Shown here: positions 19,270 to 27,878 of the stretch, piece after piece | How positions within the stretch are numbered: position 1 is the stretch's first letter | How the letters are laid out: each line of letters begins with the position of its first letter | DNA from: Siccirubricoccus deserti | GTDB lineage: Bacteria > Pseudomonadota > Alphaproteobacteria > Acetobacterales > Acetobacteraceae | Direction of reading: 5' to 3' | DNA length: 41,139 nt | Assembly (NCBI RefSeq): GCF_014283215.1 | Contig: NZ_JACOMF010000041.1 | Span: 1 to 41,139, forward strand | Program-made: the position numbers and the translations under genes | The notes under the pieces: model-generated | The model's input: only the letters and a program-made list of their open reading frames with translations | Databases searched by the model: none | Told to the model about the DNA's origin: nothing

Positions 19270-19431
19270 TCAGCCCGCCGGGCGTTCAGGCTCCGGCGGG
19301 GGGTCGCCCGTCCATTCATCGGTCACCATGCCCTGCTGGCTGCTGATCAGGTCGATGTCGGCCTGGGTCGGCGGGCGTGGGACGCCGGGCGGCAGGGGGG
19401 TGCCCTCGGGCTTCGGTTCGGGTTTGGTCAT
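19270..19431 (-). CDS. Small proline/glutamate-rich protein (53 aa)
   Basis: An unreported-length frame of 53 residues: [16 protein letters not shown], then [20 protein letters not shown] and PPEPERPAG. No signal or membrane segment. The ATG at 19431 has GGAG seven bases upstream. It lies 57 bases upstream of the ABC-F gene on the same strand and could be its leader gene. The [13 protein letters not shown] core looks like a real short helix flanked by disordered tails. Family unknown. Confidence 0.45.
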   Translation of the reverse strand: MTKPEPKPEGTPLPPGVPRPPTQADIDLISSQQGMVTDEWTGDPPPEPERPAG

Positions 19432-19555
19432 CCTGGCGCTCCTGGCATGGTATGGACGCCAACGCCCGGGCCGTCACCGGGTTGGGCTTGCATCCGGCCC
19501 GCGCCCCGCCTATCCGGCCGCAACCGTCACGCCCCCCTTCGCAAAGGAATGCCCC

Positions 19556-19978
19556 ATGGCCGTCGAGCGCACCCTCTCCATCATCAAGCCGGATGCCACC
19601 CGCCGGAACCTCACCGGCAAGATCAACGCGAAATTCGAGGAGGCCGGGCTGCGCATCGTCGCCCAGAAGCGGCTGCAGCTCTCCGAGGCCCAGGCCGGCG
19701 CCTTCTACGCGGTGCATGCGGCGCGGCCGTTCTACAAGGATCTGGTCAGCTTCATGATCAGCGGCCCGGTGGTGGTGCAGGTGCTGGAAGGCGAGGGCGC
19801 CGTCCAGAAGAACCGTGACATCATGGGCGCCACCAACCCGGCCAATGCGGCGCCGGGCACCATCCGCAAGGAATTCGCCGAGAGCATCGAGGCGAACAGC
19901 GTCCACGGCTCGGACAGCGCCGAGAATGCCGCCACGGAGATCGCCTTCTTCTTCGCCGGGACCGAGATCGTCGGCTGA
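19556..19978 (+). CDS. ndk: Nucleoside diphosphate kinase
   Basis: 140-residue cytosolic enzyme that transfers the gamma phosphate from ATP to NDPs through a phosphohistidine, balancing NTP/dNTP pools. The family start [14 protein letters not shown], the [13 protein letters not shown] loop and the active-site motif NSVHGSDS (H117) are present; length equals the family norm. The ATG at 19556 follows AAAGGAATG. It is convergent with the GMC oxidoreductase gene, with a dense set of hairpins between. Stand-alone gene. Confidence 0.98.
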   Translation: MAVERTLSIIKPDATRRNLTGKINAKFEEAGLRIVAQKRLQLSEAQAGAFYAVHAARPFYKDLVSFMISGPVVVQVLEGEGAVQKNRDIMGATNPANAAPGTIRKEFAESIEANSVHGSDSAENAATEIAFFFAGTEIVG

Positions 19979-19997
19979 AGCTGCCCGGCAGCCTGCC

Positions 19998-20023
19998 GGA
20001 GGCGGCGTCGTAGCGCCGCCTCC
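19998..20023. terminator. Hairpin after ndk
   Basis: GGAGGCGGCG (19998-20007) and CGCCGCCTCC (20014-20023) form a perfect 10-bp GC stem with a TCGTAG loop, 20 bases after the ndk stop. No U-tract. Confidence 0.6.
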
Positions 20024-20024
20024 C

Positions 20025-20108
20025 CGTCCTGGCCGGGCTTGACCCGGCCATCCCTAACTTGCTGTTTTTGCTGGGGGCGAGATGCGCGGGTCAAGCCCGC
20101 GCATGACG
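20025..20108. repeat. Paired 28-nt palindromic repeats (REP/BIME-like)
   Basis: Forward unit 20025-20052 (CGTCCTGGCCGGGCTTGA... CGGCCATC) and inverted unit 20081-20108 (GATGCGCGGGTCAAG... GCATGACG) flank a 28-base spacer containing TGCTGTTTTTGC. Each unit is a 7-9 bp perfect hairpin with a 5-nt CTTGA/TCAAG loop. Same layout as 17223-17304. Located between the convergent ndk and GMC genes, so a bidirectional terminator role is likely. Similar palindromes are common between genes of alphaproteobacteria. Confidence 0.7.
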
Positions 20109-20137
20109 AGAGGACGGATGCGCGTTCCCGGCTCTCC

Positions 20138-21850
20138 TCAGCCCTCCGCCAGGATCGTGTCAGCCATCTTCTCCGCCGTCATCAGCACCGGGAAATTGGT
20201 GTTGGCGCAGGGCACCACCGGGAAGATCGAGGCATCCACCACCCTGAGCCCGGCGACGCCGCGCACCCGGCTGCTGGTGTCGACCACCGCCATCGGGTCG
20301 TCCTCCCGGCCCATGCGGCAGGAGCAGGAGGCATGCCAGACGCCGATCGTTGCCTTGCGGATGAAGGCCTCCAGCGCCTCGTCATCCTGCATCACCTGCT
20401 GGAAGGTGAAGCCTTCCACCACGTAGCGATCGATCAGCCAAGACCGCAGCGCCTGCGGCCCGTCGAGCATCGTGGCGATCGCCCGGGTCAGCCAGCGGTT
20501 CTTCTCGTTTACCACGCCGATCTGCCGCACCTTGTCGCTGTAGCTGGCGGGGAAGGGGTCGGTGGTGACGGCCGCCAGCGGCGGGCTCATCTGCATCGCC
20601 GCCATCATCTTGAAGCAGTTCATCAGCCGGTCGAGGTCGCGGCGGTCGCTCAGCAGGTTGAACTCGACGACCGGTTCTGATCGCCAGTCGCGGGAGGCGA
20701 GCCGTACCTGGCCGGTCTCGGAATAGGTCTTGTTCACGAAGGCCAGCATCGAGGCGATCTGCACCCCCACCGCATGCCAGGCGGATTTGCTGGCGACGGC
20801 GACGAACATGTCGCCCTTCGGCGCTTCCGGCAGATTCGAGGAATAGCGCAGCCCGACCAGGATGTGCCGGCGCGACGGGTCGCTGTCGCGCATCCGCGCC
20901 GAGCGGCGGATGAAGGACGACAGCGAGATGGAGGGGTGGTCCATCAGCCGCTGCCCGACCCCTTCCACCGCCGCCAGCACCGGGATGCCCATGTCGCGCA
21001 GATGCCCCACCGGGCCGATGCCGGCGCGCAGCAGATGCGCCGGGCTGTGGATGGCGCCGCAGGAGAGGATGACCTCCTTCGCCCGGAATTCCTGTTCCTG
21101 CCCGTCCACCACGGCGACCACGCCAACGCAGCGGGTGCCCTCGAAGACCAGCGACTTTGCCTGGGTATTGGTGGAGATGGTGAGATTCCGGCGCGCCCGC
21201 GTCGCGGCATCGAGGTAGCCGAGGGCGGCCGAGACGCGCTTCTCCTCGGCGTTCGAGATGGTGACGGGGAAGTAGCCGTCGGTGAACTCGCCGTTCTGGT
21301 CGGGCAGGTACTTGAAGCCGGCCAGCTCGAAAGCCGCGGCGGCGGCCTTGGCGTGCGCGTTCCAGTGCTGCTGCGGGATGCGGCGGACCGGGATGCGGCC
21401 CTCCTTCCCGTGCCACTCGTCCTCGAAGTCGAGATCGCGCTCGACCTTCTTGAAATAGGGCAGGACGTTCTTCCAGGACCAGCCCTCGGCGCCGCGGGCC
21501 TCCCATTCGTCGTAGTCGGTCGGGGCGCCACGATTGGCCATCTGGCCGTTGATCGAGGAGCCGCCGCCCAGCACCCGCGCCTGCTCGTACTTGCGGAGCG
21601 GCGGGCGCTCGGCATCCGGGTTGTTGTGGGAGACGATCTGGGTGTGGACCTTGAGGTCGGTCCAGTGGAAGCGCGGGTCGAAATAAGCGGTGCCGGGATA
21701 GGTGTCGGAAATCTCCTTCGGCACATTGTCAGGCGGCGTGTCCTGCCCGGCTTCCAGCAGCAGGACGCGGTGGGCGCTGCGGGCCGAAAGACGGTTGGCG
21801 AGGACCGAGCCGGCCGAGCCACCGCCGACGATGATGGTGTCGTAGTCCAA
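20138..21850 (-). CDS. GMC-family oxidoreductase (choline-dehydrogenase-like)
   Basis: 570-residue FAD enzyme oxidising an alcohol. The N-terminal FAD motif DTIIVGGGSAGSVLANRLS is at residues 3-22, with the GMC signature VLGGGSSINGQMANRG around 95. Catalytic pair: H506 in WHASCSCRMG and N550 in PCANTNFP. Start: TTG at 21850, preceded by GGGGGGAG, gives the exact family N-terminus; the longer frame upstream is Arg/Gly-rich antisense DNA over the PBP gene. No signal peptide, so cytoplasmic. Substrate is unknown; the choline label is by family only. Divergent from the PBP gene with 113 bases between starts. Confidence 0.93.
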   Translation of the reverse strand: MDYDTIIVGGGSAGSVLANRLSARSAHRVLLLEAGQDTPPDNVPKEISDTYPGTAYFDPRFHWTDLKVHTQIVSHNNPDAERPPLRKYEQARVLGGGSSINGQMANRGAPTDYDEWEARGAEGWSWKNVLPYFKKVERDLDFEDEWHGKEGRIPVRRIPQQHWNAHAKAAAAAFELAGFKYLPDQNGEFTDGYFPVTISNAEEKRVSAALGYLDAATRARRNLTISTNTQAKSLVFEGTRCVGVVAVVDGQEQEFRAKEVILSCGAIHSPAHLLRAGIGPVGHLRDMGIPVLAAVEGVGQRLMDHPSISLSSFIRRSARMRDSDPSRRHILVGLRYSSNLPEAPKGDMFVAVASKSAWHAVGVQIASMLAFVNKTYSETGQVRLASRDWRSEPVVEFNLLSDRRDLDRLMNCFKMMAAMQMSPPLAAVTTDPFPASYSDKVRQIGVVNEKNRWLTRAIATMLDGPQALRSWLIDRYVVEGFTFQQVMQDDEALEAFIRKATIGVWHASCSCRMGREDDPMAVVDTSSRVRGVAGLRVVDASIFPVVPCANTNFPVLMTAEKMADTILAEG

Positions 21851-21963
21851 GGATTCTCCCCCCAGGGATGCTTTGCGACACAGCCTGCGGGAAAATCCGC
21901 CAGGGCGGAAGCCCACCGTGGGCGCTGGCTTCGTCCGGCGGGCGCCTCTATGCTTGCCGCCGC

Positions 21964-23853
21964 ATGCCACCGGCCCCGGCCGCCCGCGCCCGCCGCCGCC
22001 CCGCCCCCCCCGCGGAGCCGCGCGCGCCGCGCCGGCCCGCCCCTTCCGCCGCCCGCCCCGCCCCCCCGCGGCCGGACCCCGCCCGCTCCACCGCGCCCCG
22101 CCGCGGCGGCTGGCGCTGGCTGCGCTGGGCTGTGCTGCTGCCAGTCTGGGGGCTGGTCGCCCTCGCCGCGCTGCTGCTGGTCTTCGCCTGGGACCTGCCA
22201 CGGCCGGACAGCATGCCGGCCGCCACCCGCCGCCCCTCCGTTACCCTGCTGGCCGCCAATGGCGGCATGCTGGCGACCCAGGGCGATCTGTACGGGGAGA
22301 CGGTGCGGCTGCGCGACCTGCCGGCGCATCTGCCGGCCGCCCTCATGGCCGTCGAGGACCGCCGCTTCCGCAGCCATTGGGGCCTCGACCCGATCGGCCT
22401 GGCCCGTGCCGCCTGGGCGAATTGGCAGGCCGGGGAAGTGGTCCAGGGCGGCTCCACCCTCACCCAGCAGCTTGCCAAGAACCTGTTCCTCTCGCCCGAG
22501 CGCAACTTCCGCCGCAAGGTGCAGGAGGCGCTGCTGGCGCTCTGGCTCGAACGTCGCTTCACCAAGGACGAGCTGCTCGAGATCTACCTCAACCGGGTCT
22601 ATCTCGGCGCTGGCGCCTATGGGGTCGATGCGGCCGCCCGGCTGTTCTTCGGGGTGCCGGCGCGGCGGCTGGTGCTGTGGCAATCGGCGCTGCTCGCCGG
22701 GCTGCCCAAGGCACCCTCCCGTTACAATCCGCGCGCCTCGCCTGACATCGCGGTGGCCCGCGCCGCCGAGGTGCTGGAGATCATGGTGGCCGCCGGCGCC
22801 ATTTCCCTGGCGCAGATGAATGCCGAGCTGGACCGCATCCGCCTGCCGCCGCCGCAATCCCGCCAGGCGGGCTGGTTCGCCGATTGGGCGCTGGAGGGGG
22901 TGGCGGAGAGCTTCCCCGGCAATGCCGACCTGACCCTGCGCGGCACCTTGGAGCCGCGGCTGCAGGCGCTGGTGGAGGCGCGGCTGGAGGCGCTGCTGGC
23001 CGGCCCCGGCGCGCGGGCCGGCGTCACCCAGGGTGCGGTGGTGGTGCTGGAGGCCGGCAGCGGCGCGGTGCGCGCCATGGCCGGCGGCCGTGACTACCGC
23101 GCCAGCCAGTTCAACCGCGCCACCGACGCCCGCCGCCAGCCGGGCTCCGCCTTCAAGCCGGTGGTCTTCCTGGCGGCGCTGGAGCATGGGCTGGGGCCGG
23201 AGGATGCGGTGGCGGACGGGCCGCTGAACCTCGGCGGCTGGTCGCCCGGCAACGGCCAGTGGCGGAGCCGCGGCGAGATCAGCCTGGAGGAGGCGCTGGC
23301 GCACAGCGTCAATACCGCCGCCGTCCGGGTGCTGCTGCGCGGCGGCGGGGCCCGCGCGGCGGCGGCGGTGGCGCGCCGGCTCGGCATCGAGGGGCGCTTT
23401 CCGAACGATGCCTCCCTGGCGCTCGGCACCGGGGAGGTGACCCTGCTCGACCTCACCGCCGCCTATGCCGCCTTCATCAATGGCGGGGTGCGGGTCACCC
23501 CCTTCGGCATCGCCGCCGCCCGGGCCGAGGGCAGGGCGGTGCCGCTGCCGCGCCGCACCGCCGAGCGGGTGGTGGCGCCGGAGCATGCCGCGGCGCTGCG
23601 ACGGATGCTGGAGGCGGTGGTGGCGCGCGGCACCGGGCGGGCGGCGGCGATCCCCGGCCGCACCGTGGCCGGCAAGACCGGCACCACCCAGGATTTCCGT
23701 GACGCCTGGTTTATCGGCTGGGCCGGCCAGGCGGTGATCGGCGTCTGGCTCGGCAACGACGATGCCCGGCCGATGGATGACGTCCGCGGCGGTACCCTGC
23801 CGGCGCGGCTGTTCCGCGAGGTGGCGGAGGCGGCCGCCGGCGGCGCGCGGTGA
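21964..23853 (+). CDS. Class A penicillin-binding protein (PBP1A-family transglycosylase/transpeptidase)
   Basis: 629-residue bifunctional peptidoglycan synthase of the inner membrane. Residues 1-48 are a cytoplasmic, very Pro/Ala/Arg-rich tail; TM about 55-76. GT51 glycosyltransferase about 95-260 with AVEDRRFRSHWG (catalytic E131) and GGSTLTQQLAKN. Transpeptidase about 330-590: SAFK (S395, K398), SVN (448-450) and KTGT (571-574). It lacks the long OB-like insert of E. coli PBP1a, as in shorter alphaproteobacterial forms. The start at 21964 is chosen over 21868, which would add an implausible leader over the GMC upstream region. Monocistronic. Confidence 0.93.
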   Translation: MPPAPAARARRRPAPPAEPRAPRRPAPSAARPAPPRPDPARSTAPRRGGWRWLRWAVLLPVWGLVALAALLLVFAWDLPRPDSMPAATRRPSVTLLAANGGMLATQGDLYGETVRLRDLPAHLPAALMAVEDRRFRSHWGLDPIGLARAAWANWQAGEVVQGGSTLTQQLAKNLFLSPERNFRRKVQEALLALWLERRFTKDELLEIYLNRVYLGAGAYGVDAAARLFFGVPARRLVLWQSALLAGLPKAPSRYNPRASPDIAVARAAEVLEIMVAAGAISLAQMNAELDRIRLPPPQSRQAGWFADWALEGVAESFPGNADLTLRGTLEPRLQALVEARLEALLAGPGARAGVTQGAVVVLEAGSGAVRAMAGGRDYRASQFNRATDARRQPGSAFKPVVFLAALEHGLGPEDAVADGPLNLGGWSPGNGQWRSRGEISLEEALAHSVNTAAVRVLLRGGGARAAAAVARRLGIEGRFPNDASLALGTGEVTLLDLTAAYAAFINGGVRVTPFGIAAARAEGRAVPLPRRTAERVVAPEHAAALRRMLEAVVARGTGRAAAIPGRTVAGKTGTTQDFRDAWFIGWAGQAVIGVWLGNDDARPMDDVRGGTLPARLFREVAEAAAGGAR

Positions 23854-24141
23854 GCCGCCGGGTAGCGTTTGGATGCCGAATCGGCCGGCTGACATCTACG
23901 GCAGAACATCGTGACCGCCCGGCCGCCCCGCCCGAAGCCACGCCAAATCGCCGCAACCGGTGGCCGAAGCCAGGCAAACCTGGGGGAGGGGGCTTGCCAG
24001 GGCCGCAAACACCGCCTAGGCCCGCTCCGGGTTCCGTGTTAACCCCCGCGCCCGCCCCCGGGTTATCCCGTTGGCGCCTTCAGCACTGTCTGGGCGTTGA
24101 GGTAACCGGGACAAGCGCCGCAGCATGGAGACTGGTACCCG
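23854..24141 (+). promoter_or_regulatory. Leader/promoter region of the acpP-fabF-mltG cluster
   Basis: 288 non-coding bases upstream of acpP. No convincing -35/-10 pair or riboswitch was recognised. A GC-rich block with GTTAACCCCCG and CGGGTTAT (about 24036-24068) forms a loose inverted repeat near the centre. The region must hold the promoter for the lipid cluster, but I cannot place it. Confidence 0.35.
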
Positions 24142-24378
24142 ATGAGCGAGACCGCCGAGAAGGTTAAGAAGATCGTCGTCGAACACCTCGGCGTTGACGA
24201 GGCCAAGGTGACCGAGGACGCATCCTTCATCGACGACCTGGGCGCCGACAGCCTCGACACCGTCGAGCTGGTCATGGCCTTCGAGGAAGCCTTCGGGGTT
24301 GAGATCCCGGATGATGCGGCCGAGAAGATCACCACGGTAAAGGACGCCATCGCCTATATTGAAGGCCAGAAGGGCTGA
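24142..24378 (+). CDS. acpP: Acyl carrier protein
   Basis: 78-residue acidic carrier of fatty-acid chains during type II synthesis. The phosphopantetheine serine is S37 in [10 protein letters not shown]; helices and length are standard ([17 protein letters not shown] at the start, [10 protein letters not shown] at the end). The ATG at 24142 follows a GGAG at about 24126 with long spacing. Forty-three bases before fabF, the usual acpP-fabF order. Confidence 0.98.
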   Translation: MSETAEKVKKIVVEHLGVDEAKVTEDASFIDDLGADSLDTVELVMAFEEAFGVEIPDDAAEKITTVKDAIAYIEGQKG

Positions 24379-24421
24379 CGGTGGCGGCGGGCGGATCCCT
24401 GGAACGACGGAGAGGCTGAGC

Positions 24422-25705
24422 GTGTTCCCGAACGACGCCGCACCGCGGCGAGTGGTCGTCACCGGCATGGGCATCGCCTGCCCGCTCGGGCTGGGAGTCG
24501 AGAATGTCTGGAAGCGCCTGCTGGCAGGCGAAAGCGGCATCTCGGCCATCCAGTCCTTCGACGTGAAGGATCTGCCGGCCAAGATCGCCGGCCAGGTGCC
24601 GATCGGCTCCCGCGCCGAGGGGAAGCTCGACCTCAACGAGTGGATCCCGGTCAAGGACCAGAAGAAGATGGACCGCTTCATCCAGCTTGCCGTGGTGGCG
24701 GCGGTGGAAGCGGTGGAGGATTCGGGCTGGCTGCCCAAGGCGGAGGAAGACCAGGCCGCCACCGGGGTGATGATCGGCTCCGGCATCGGCGGTCTGACCA
24801 CCATCTACGAGGCGTCGCAGCAGATCGCCGCCGGCAAGGCAAAGCGCGTCTCGCCCTTCTTCATTCCCTCGGCGCTGATCAACCTGGCCTCCGGCCATAT
24901 CTCCATCCGCTACGGCTTCAAGGGGCCGAACCATGCCGTCGTCACCGCCTGCGCGACCGGGGTCCATGCGCTGGGCGACGCGGCGCGGCTGATCGCCTTC
25001 GGTGATGCGGATGTGATGGTCGCCGGCGGGGCCGAGGCCGCGGTCAGCGAGATCGGCATGGCCGGCTTCTGCGCCTCCCGCGCCCTCTCCACCGCCTTCA
25101 ACGGGACGCCGCAGCAGGCCTCCCGCCCCTGGGACGAGGGGCGCGACGGTTTCGTGATGGGCGAGGGCGCTGGCGTCGTGGTGCTCGAAGAATACGAACA
25201 CGCGAAGAAGCGCGGCGCGAAGATCTATGCCGAGGTGATCGGCTACGGCATGTCGGGCGATGCCTATCACATCACCGCTCCCTCCGAGACCGGTGACGGC
25301 GCCTACCGCTCCATGCGCGCGGCGCTGCGGAGTGCCGGCGTGGCCCCGGCCGAGGTGCAGTACGTCAACGCCCATGGGACTTCGACGCCGCTCGGCGACG
25401 ATCTGGAACTGGGGGCGGTGGAGCGGCTGTGGGGCGACGATGCCCGCGGGCTGGCGATGTCCTCGACCAAATCGGCGATCGGGCATCTGCTGGGCGCGGC
25501 CGGGGCGGTGGAGGGCATCTTCTCCATCCTGGCGATCCGCGACCGGGTGGCGCCGCCGACCCTGAACCTCGAGCAGCCGTCGCGCGAGAGCCCGATCGAT
25601 CGGGTCGCCAAGGTGGCGCAGGAGCGGCCGATCACGGTGGCGCTGTCGAACAGCTTCGGCTTTGGCGGCACCAACGCCAGCATCGTCTTCCGCGCCGCCC
25701 CCTGA
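24422..25705 (+). CDS. fabF: 3-oxoacyl-ACP synthase II (FabF)
   Basis: 427-residue condensing enzyme adding malonyl-ACP-derived carbons to acyl chains. Thiolase fold with catalytic C177 (TACATGVHALGD), H318 (NAHGTSTPLGD) and H355 (KSAIGHLLGAAG), and terminal SFGFGGTNAS. Starts with GTG 24422, preceded by GGAGAGG; the ATG at 24359 lies inside acpP and is rejected. Overlap-free operon with acpP upstream and mltG 16 bases downstream. Confidence 0.97.
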   Translation: MFPNDAAPRRVVVTGMGIACPLGLGVENVWKRLLAGESGISAIQSFDVKDLPAKIAGQVPIGSRAEGKLDLNEWIPVKDQKKMDRFIQLAVVAAVEAVEDSGWLPKAEEDQAATGVMIGSGIGGLTTIYEASQQIAAGKAKRVSPFFIPSALINLASGHISIRYGFKGPNHAVVTACATGVHALGDAARLIAFGDADVMVAGGAEAAVSEIGMAGFCASRALSTAFNGTPQQASRPWDEGRDGFVMGEGAGVVVLEEYEHAKKRGAKIYAEVIGYGMSGDAYHITAPSETGDGAYRSMRAALRSAGVAPAEVQYVNAHGTSTPLGDDLELGAVERLWGDDARGLAMSSTKSAIGHLLGAAGAVEGIFSILAIRDRVAPPTLNLEQPSRESPIDRVAKVAQERPITVALSNSFGFGGTNASIVFRAAP

Positions 25706-25721
25706 CGGCCATACCCCGAGG

Positions 25722-26711
25722 ATGAGCCTGGGGCGCAGGATGCTCCGCTGGTTTGGCGGGGCCGTGCTCGCCCTGGCGGTGCTCGGTGGTCTGGGTGCAT
25801 GGCAGGCGTGGGAATTCTACCGCGCTGCCGGGCCGCTGGCGGCGCCAGCGCAACTGGTGGTGCCGCGCGGCGGCACCGAGGCCATCGCCGCCGCCCTGAC
25901 TAGCGCCGGCATCATCGACCAGCCCCGCCTCTTCCTCGCCGCCGCCTGGCTGACTCGCGACCAGGGGGCGCTGCGGGCGGCTGAATTCGCCTTCCCGGCT
26001 GGCGCCTCGATGGCCGAGGTGCTGGGCATCCTGCGCCAGGCCCGCCCGGTGCAGCGCCGACTGACCATTCCGGAAGGGCTCACTGCCCGGCAGATCCTGG
26101 CGCTGCTGGATCGTGCCGAGGGGCTGACCGGCACCGCCACCGCCCCGGCCGAGGGTATGGTCCTGCCGGAGACCTACGCCTATCAATGGGGCGACGACCG
26201 CGCCGCGCTGCTGCGCCGGGCCGAACTGGCGATGCAGGCGGCGCTGTCCGAGGCCTGGAACACCCGCGGCGAGGGGCTGCCGCTGGCCACCCCGCGGGAG
26301 GCGCTGATCCTGGCCTCGATCGTCGAGCGGGAGACCGGGGTGGCGGCGGAGCGGTCGCGGGTGGCCGCTGTCTTCCTCAACCGGCTGCGGCGTGGCATGC
26401 CGCTGCAATCCGACCCCACCATCGCCTATGCAGCGGCCGGCGGCGGGGTGCTGGACCGGCCGCTGAGCCGCGCCGACCTCGACCGCGACCACCCCTTCAA
26501 CACTTACCGCAACCGCGGTTTGCCGCCGGCGCCGATCGCCGCCCCCGGCTTGGCGGCGTTGCGCGCGGTGCTGCGCCCGGCCGAGACGGATGAACTGTAC
26601 TTCGTCGCCGACGGCAGCGGCGGCCATGCCTTCGCCCGTACGCTGGAGGAGCACAACCGCAACGTCGCCCGCTGGCGCGACCTGGAGCGGCGCCGCGCCG
26701 AGAACCCGTAG
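25722..26711 (+). CDS. mltG: Endolytic murein transglycosylase MltG
   Basis: 329-residue inner-membrane lytic transglycosylase that cuts nascent glycan strands. One N-terminal TM (about 9-30); a LysM-like region; YceG domain with IPEGLTARQI, VLPETYAYQWG, catalytic E202 in ASIVERETG, and LQSDPTIAYA, PFNTYRNRGLPPAPI and YFVADGSGGHAF. Start ATG 25722 has CGAGG just upstream. The acpP-fabF-mltG order is typical of Proteobacteria. Followed by a hairpin-like GCCGCTGTCCCGCTGAGACG (from 26711) of moderate quality. Confidence 0.96.
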   Translation: MSLGRRMLRWFGGAVLALAVLGGLGAWQAWEFYRAAGPLAAPAQLVVPRGGTEAIAAALTSAGIIDQPRLFLAAAWLTRDQGALRAAEFAFPAGASMAEVLGILRQARPVQRRLTIPEGLTARQILALLDRAEGLTGTATAPAEGMVLPETYAYQWGDDRAALLRRAELAMQAALSEAWNTRGEGLPLATPREALILASIVERETGVAAERSRVAAVFLNRLRRGMPLQSDPTIAYAAAGGGVLDRPLSRADLDRDHPFNTYRNRGLPPAPIAAPGLAALRAVLRPAETDELYFVADGSGGHAFARTLEEHNRNVARWRDLERRRAENP

Positions 26712-26890
26712 CCGCTGTCCCGCTGAGACGGGCGGCTCCTGATCCTGCCAGGTTCCGGCGCCCTGGAATGCCGGATGCCGCGGCAGCCAGCCCGGCTCGT
26801 CGGTATGTCCCGCCACCATTCCGCTGCCGCGAAGGCAACCCGGCCGCGGCTGCCGGTTTGCCATTCGCGCAAGCGAAGGAGGACAGGTGG

Positions 26891-27445
26891 ATGTGGCAGT
26901 TTCGAACAATCCTGATGGTGGCGGCGCTCGGGCTCGGGGCCTGCACGGGGCAGGGCAGCCCCTCGCTGTCGTCGGCGGACAACAATTTCATCATGCAGGC
27001 CGCGGCCGGTGGCATGAGTGAGGTGGCGCTCGGCCAGATGGCGCAGCGCTATTCCTCCAACCCCGCAGTCAAGCAGTTCGGCGAGCACATGGAACGGGAC
27101 CATAGCGCGGCGAACCAGGAGCTGATCGCCATCGCGGGCCGGAAGGGGGTGATCCCGCCGACCACGCTGGACCCCGGACGGGTTAACGCCAACCGGCAGC
27201 TCTCGATGCTGAGCGGGACGGCCTTCGACCAGCAGTACATGATCCAGCAGGTGCAGGATCATGAGCTGCAACTGGCGTTGTTCCGGCAGCAGGCGCAGTC
27301 CGGCTCCGACCCTGATCTGAAGGCCTTCGCTGCGAAATACCTGCCGGTGGTGCAGGCACATGCCAATGCGGCGCAGCAGCTGCTGGATAGCGTCTCCCTG
27401 CCTGCCGCCCCGGTCGCGCCACCGGCGCCGCGGACGCGACGCTAA
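26891..27445 (+). CDS. DUF4142 lipoprotein
   Basis: 184 residues. Lipoprotein signal peptide: hydrophobic residues 5-16, then lipobox LGAC (acylated C18). The DUF4142 helical bundle spans about 28-168: ADNNFIMQAAAGGMSEVALGQMA, QFGEHMERDHSAANQEL, FDQQYMIQQVQDHELQLALF, FAAKYLPVVQAHANAAQQLL. DUF4142 proteins resemble ferritin-like helix bundles with conserved His residues (ERDH, DHE, AHAN), but metal binding is unproven. ATG 26891 with GGAGGACAGG upstream. Ends against a strong bidirectional terminator. Confidence 0.9.
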   Translation: MWQFRTILMVAALGLGACTGQGSPSLSSADNNFIMQAAAGGMSEVALGQMAQRYSSNPAVKQFGEHMERDHSAANQELIAIAGRKGVIPPTTLDPGRVNANRQLSMLSGTAFDQQYMIQQVQDHELQLALFRQQAQSGSDPDLKAFAAKYLPVVQAHANAAQQLLDSVSLPAAPVAPPAPRTRR

Positions 27446-27456
27446 ACCGGGCCGCT

Positions 27457-27489
27457 GCCGCGGCAGGGCGAGACACGCCCTGCCGCGGC
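27457..27489. terminator. Strong bidirectional hairpin terminator
   Basis: GCCGCGGCAGGGCG (27457-27470) and CGCCCTGCCGCGGC (27476-27489) form a perfect 14-bp stem with a 5-nt AGACA loop, 11 bases after the DUF4142 stop and 13 bases from the stop of the convergent small gene. No U-tract. Confidence 0.75.
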
Positions 27490-27502
27490 CCGTGCTGCCG
27501 CA

Positions 27503-27634
27503 TCAGAAGCTGCTCATGAACGGCAGCCGGGCGAGGGCGTAGTCGATCGCCGCGATGAAGCTGCCGATATAGGCGAGAGCCGCGGCGAACAGGTCGCGCC
27601 ATTCCACGCCGTACAGCCGAATTCCGAATGCCAT
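27503..27634 (-). CDS. Small membrane protein (43 aa)
   Basis: Forty-three residues, MAFGIRLYGVEWRDLFAA... with one hydrophobic stretch (16-30, AAALAYIGSFIAAID) likely to be a transmembrane helix. The ATG at 27634 has GGGAGAAC at nine bases. It has its own terminator downstream. Family not recognised; small size and isolation make it easy to miss. Confidence 0.5.
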   Translation of the reverse strand: MAFGIRLYGVEWRDLFAAALAYIGSFIAAIDYALARLPFMSSF

Positions 27635-27878
27635 TGCCGTTCTCCCGCTGAATGCCGTGGCGAGGGGAGTTCGGCAGGAATGGTGGGCCTGGCCGGTGAC
27701 GCCGCGTATCAGGTGGCAATTGCCCGGTCGCTCGGGCCAATCGGTCCTGGCGCCGGTGGCCCGCACCGCCGCGCGTCACATCGACCACGCCGCCTCCGGC
27801 GTGCTCGTGCGGTCGACACCGCCGCCATCCCCGGGCAGGCTGCGCCCCGCCCCATGCGCCGCCGCAAAGGAGTCCGGG

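Noticed and set aside
20944-23895. 983-residue minus-strand frame across the PBP gene and GMC start
   Set aside because: Shadow of the PBP gene; the real GMC gene is in another minus frame with full family motifs.
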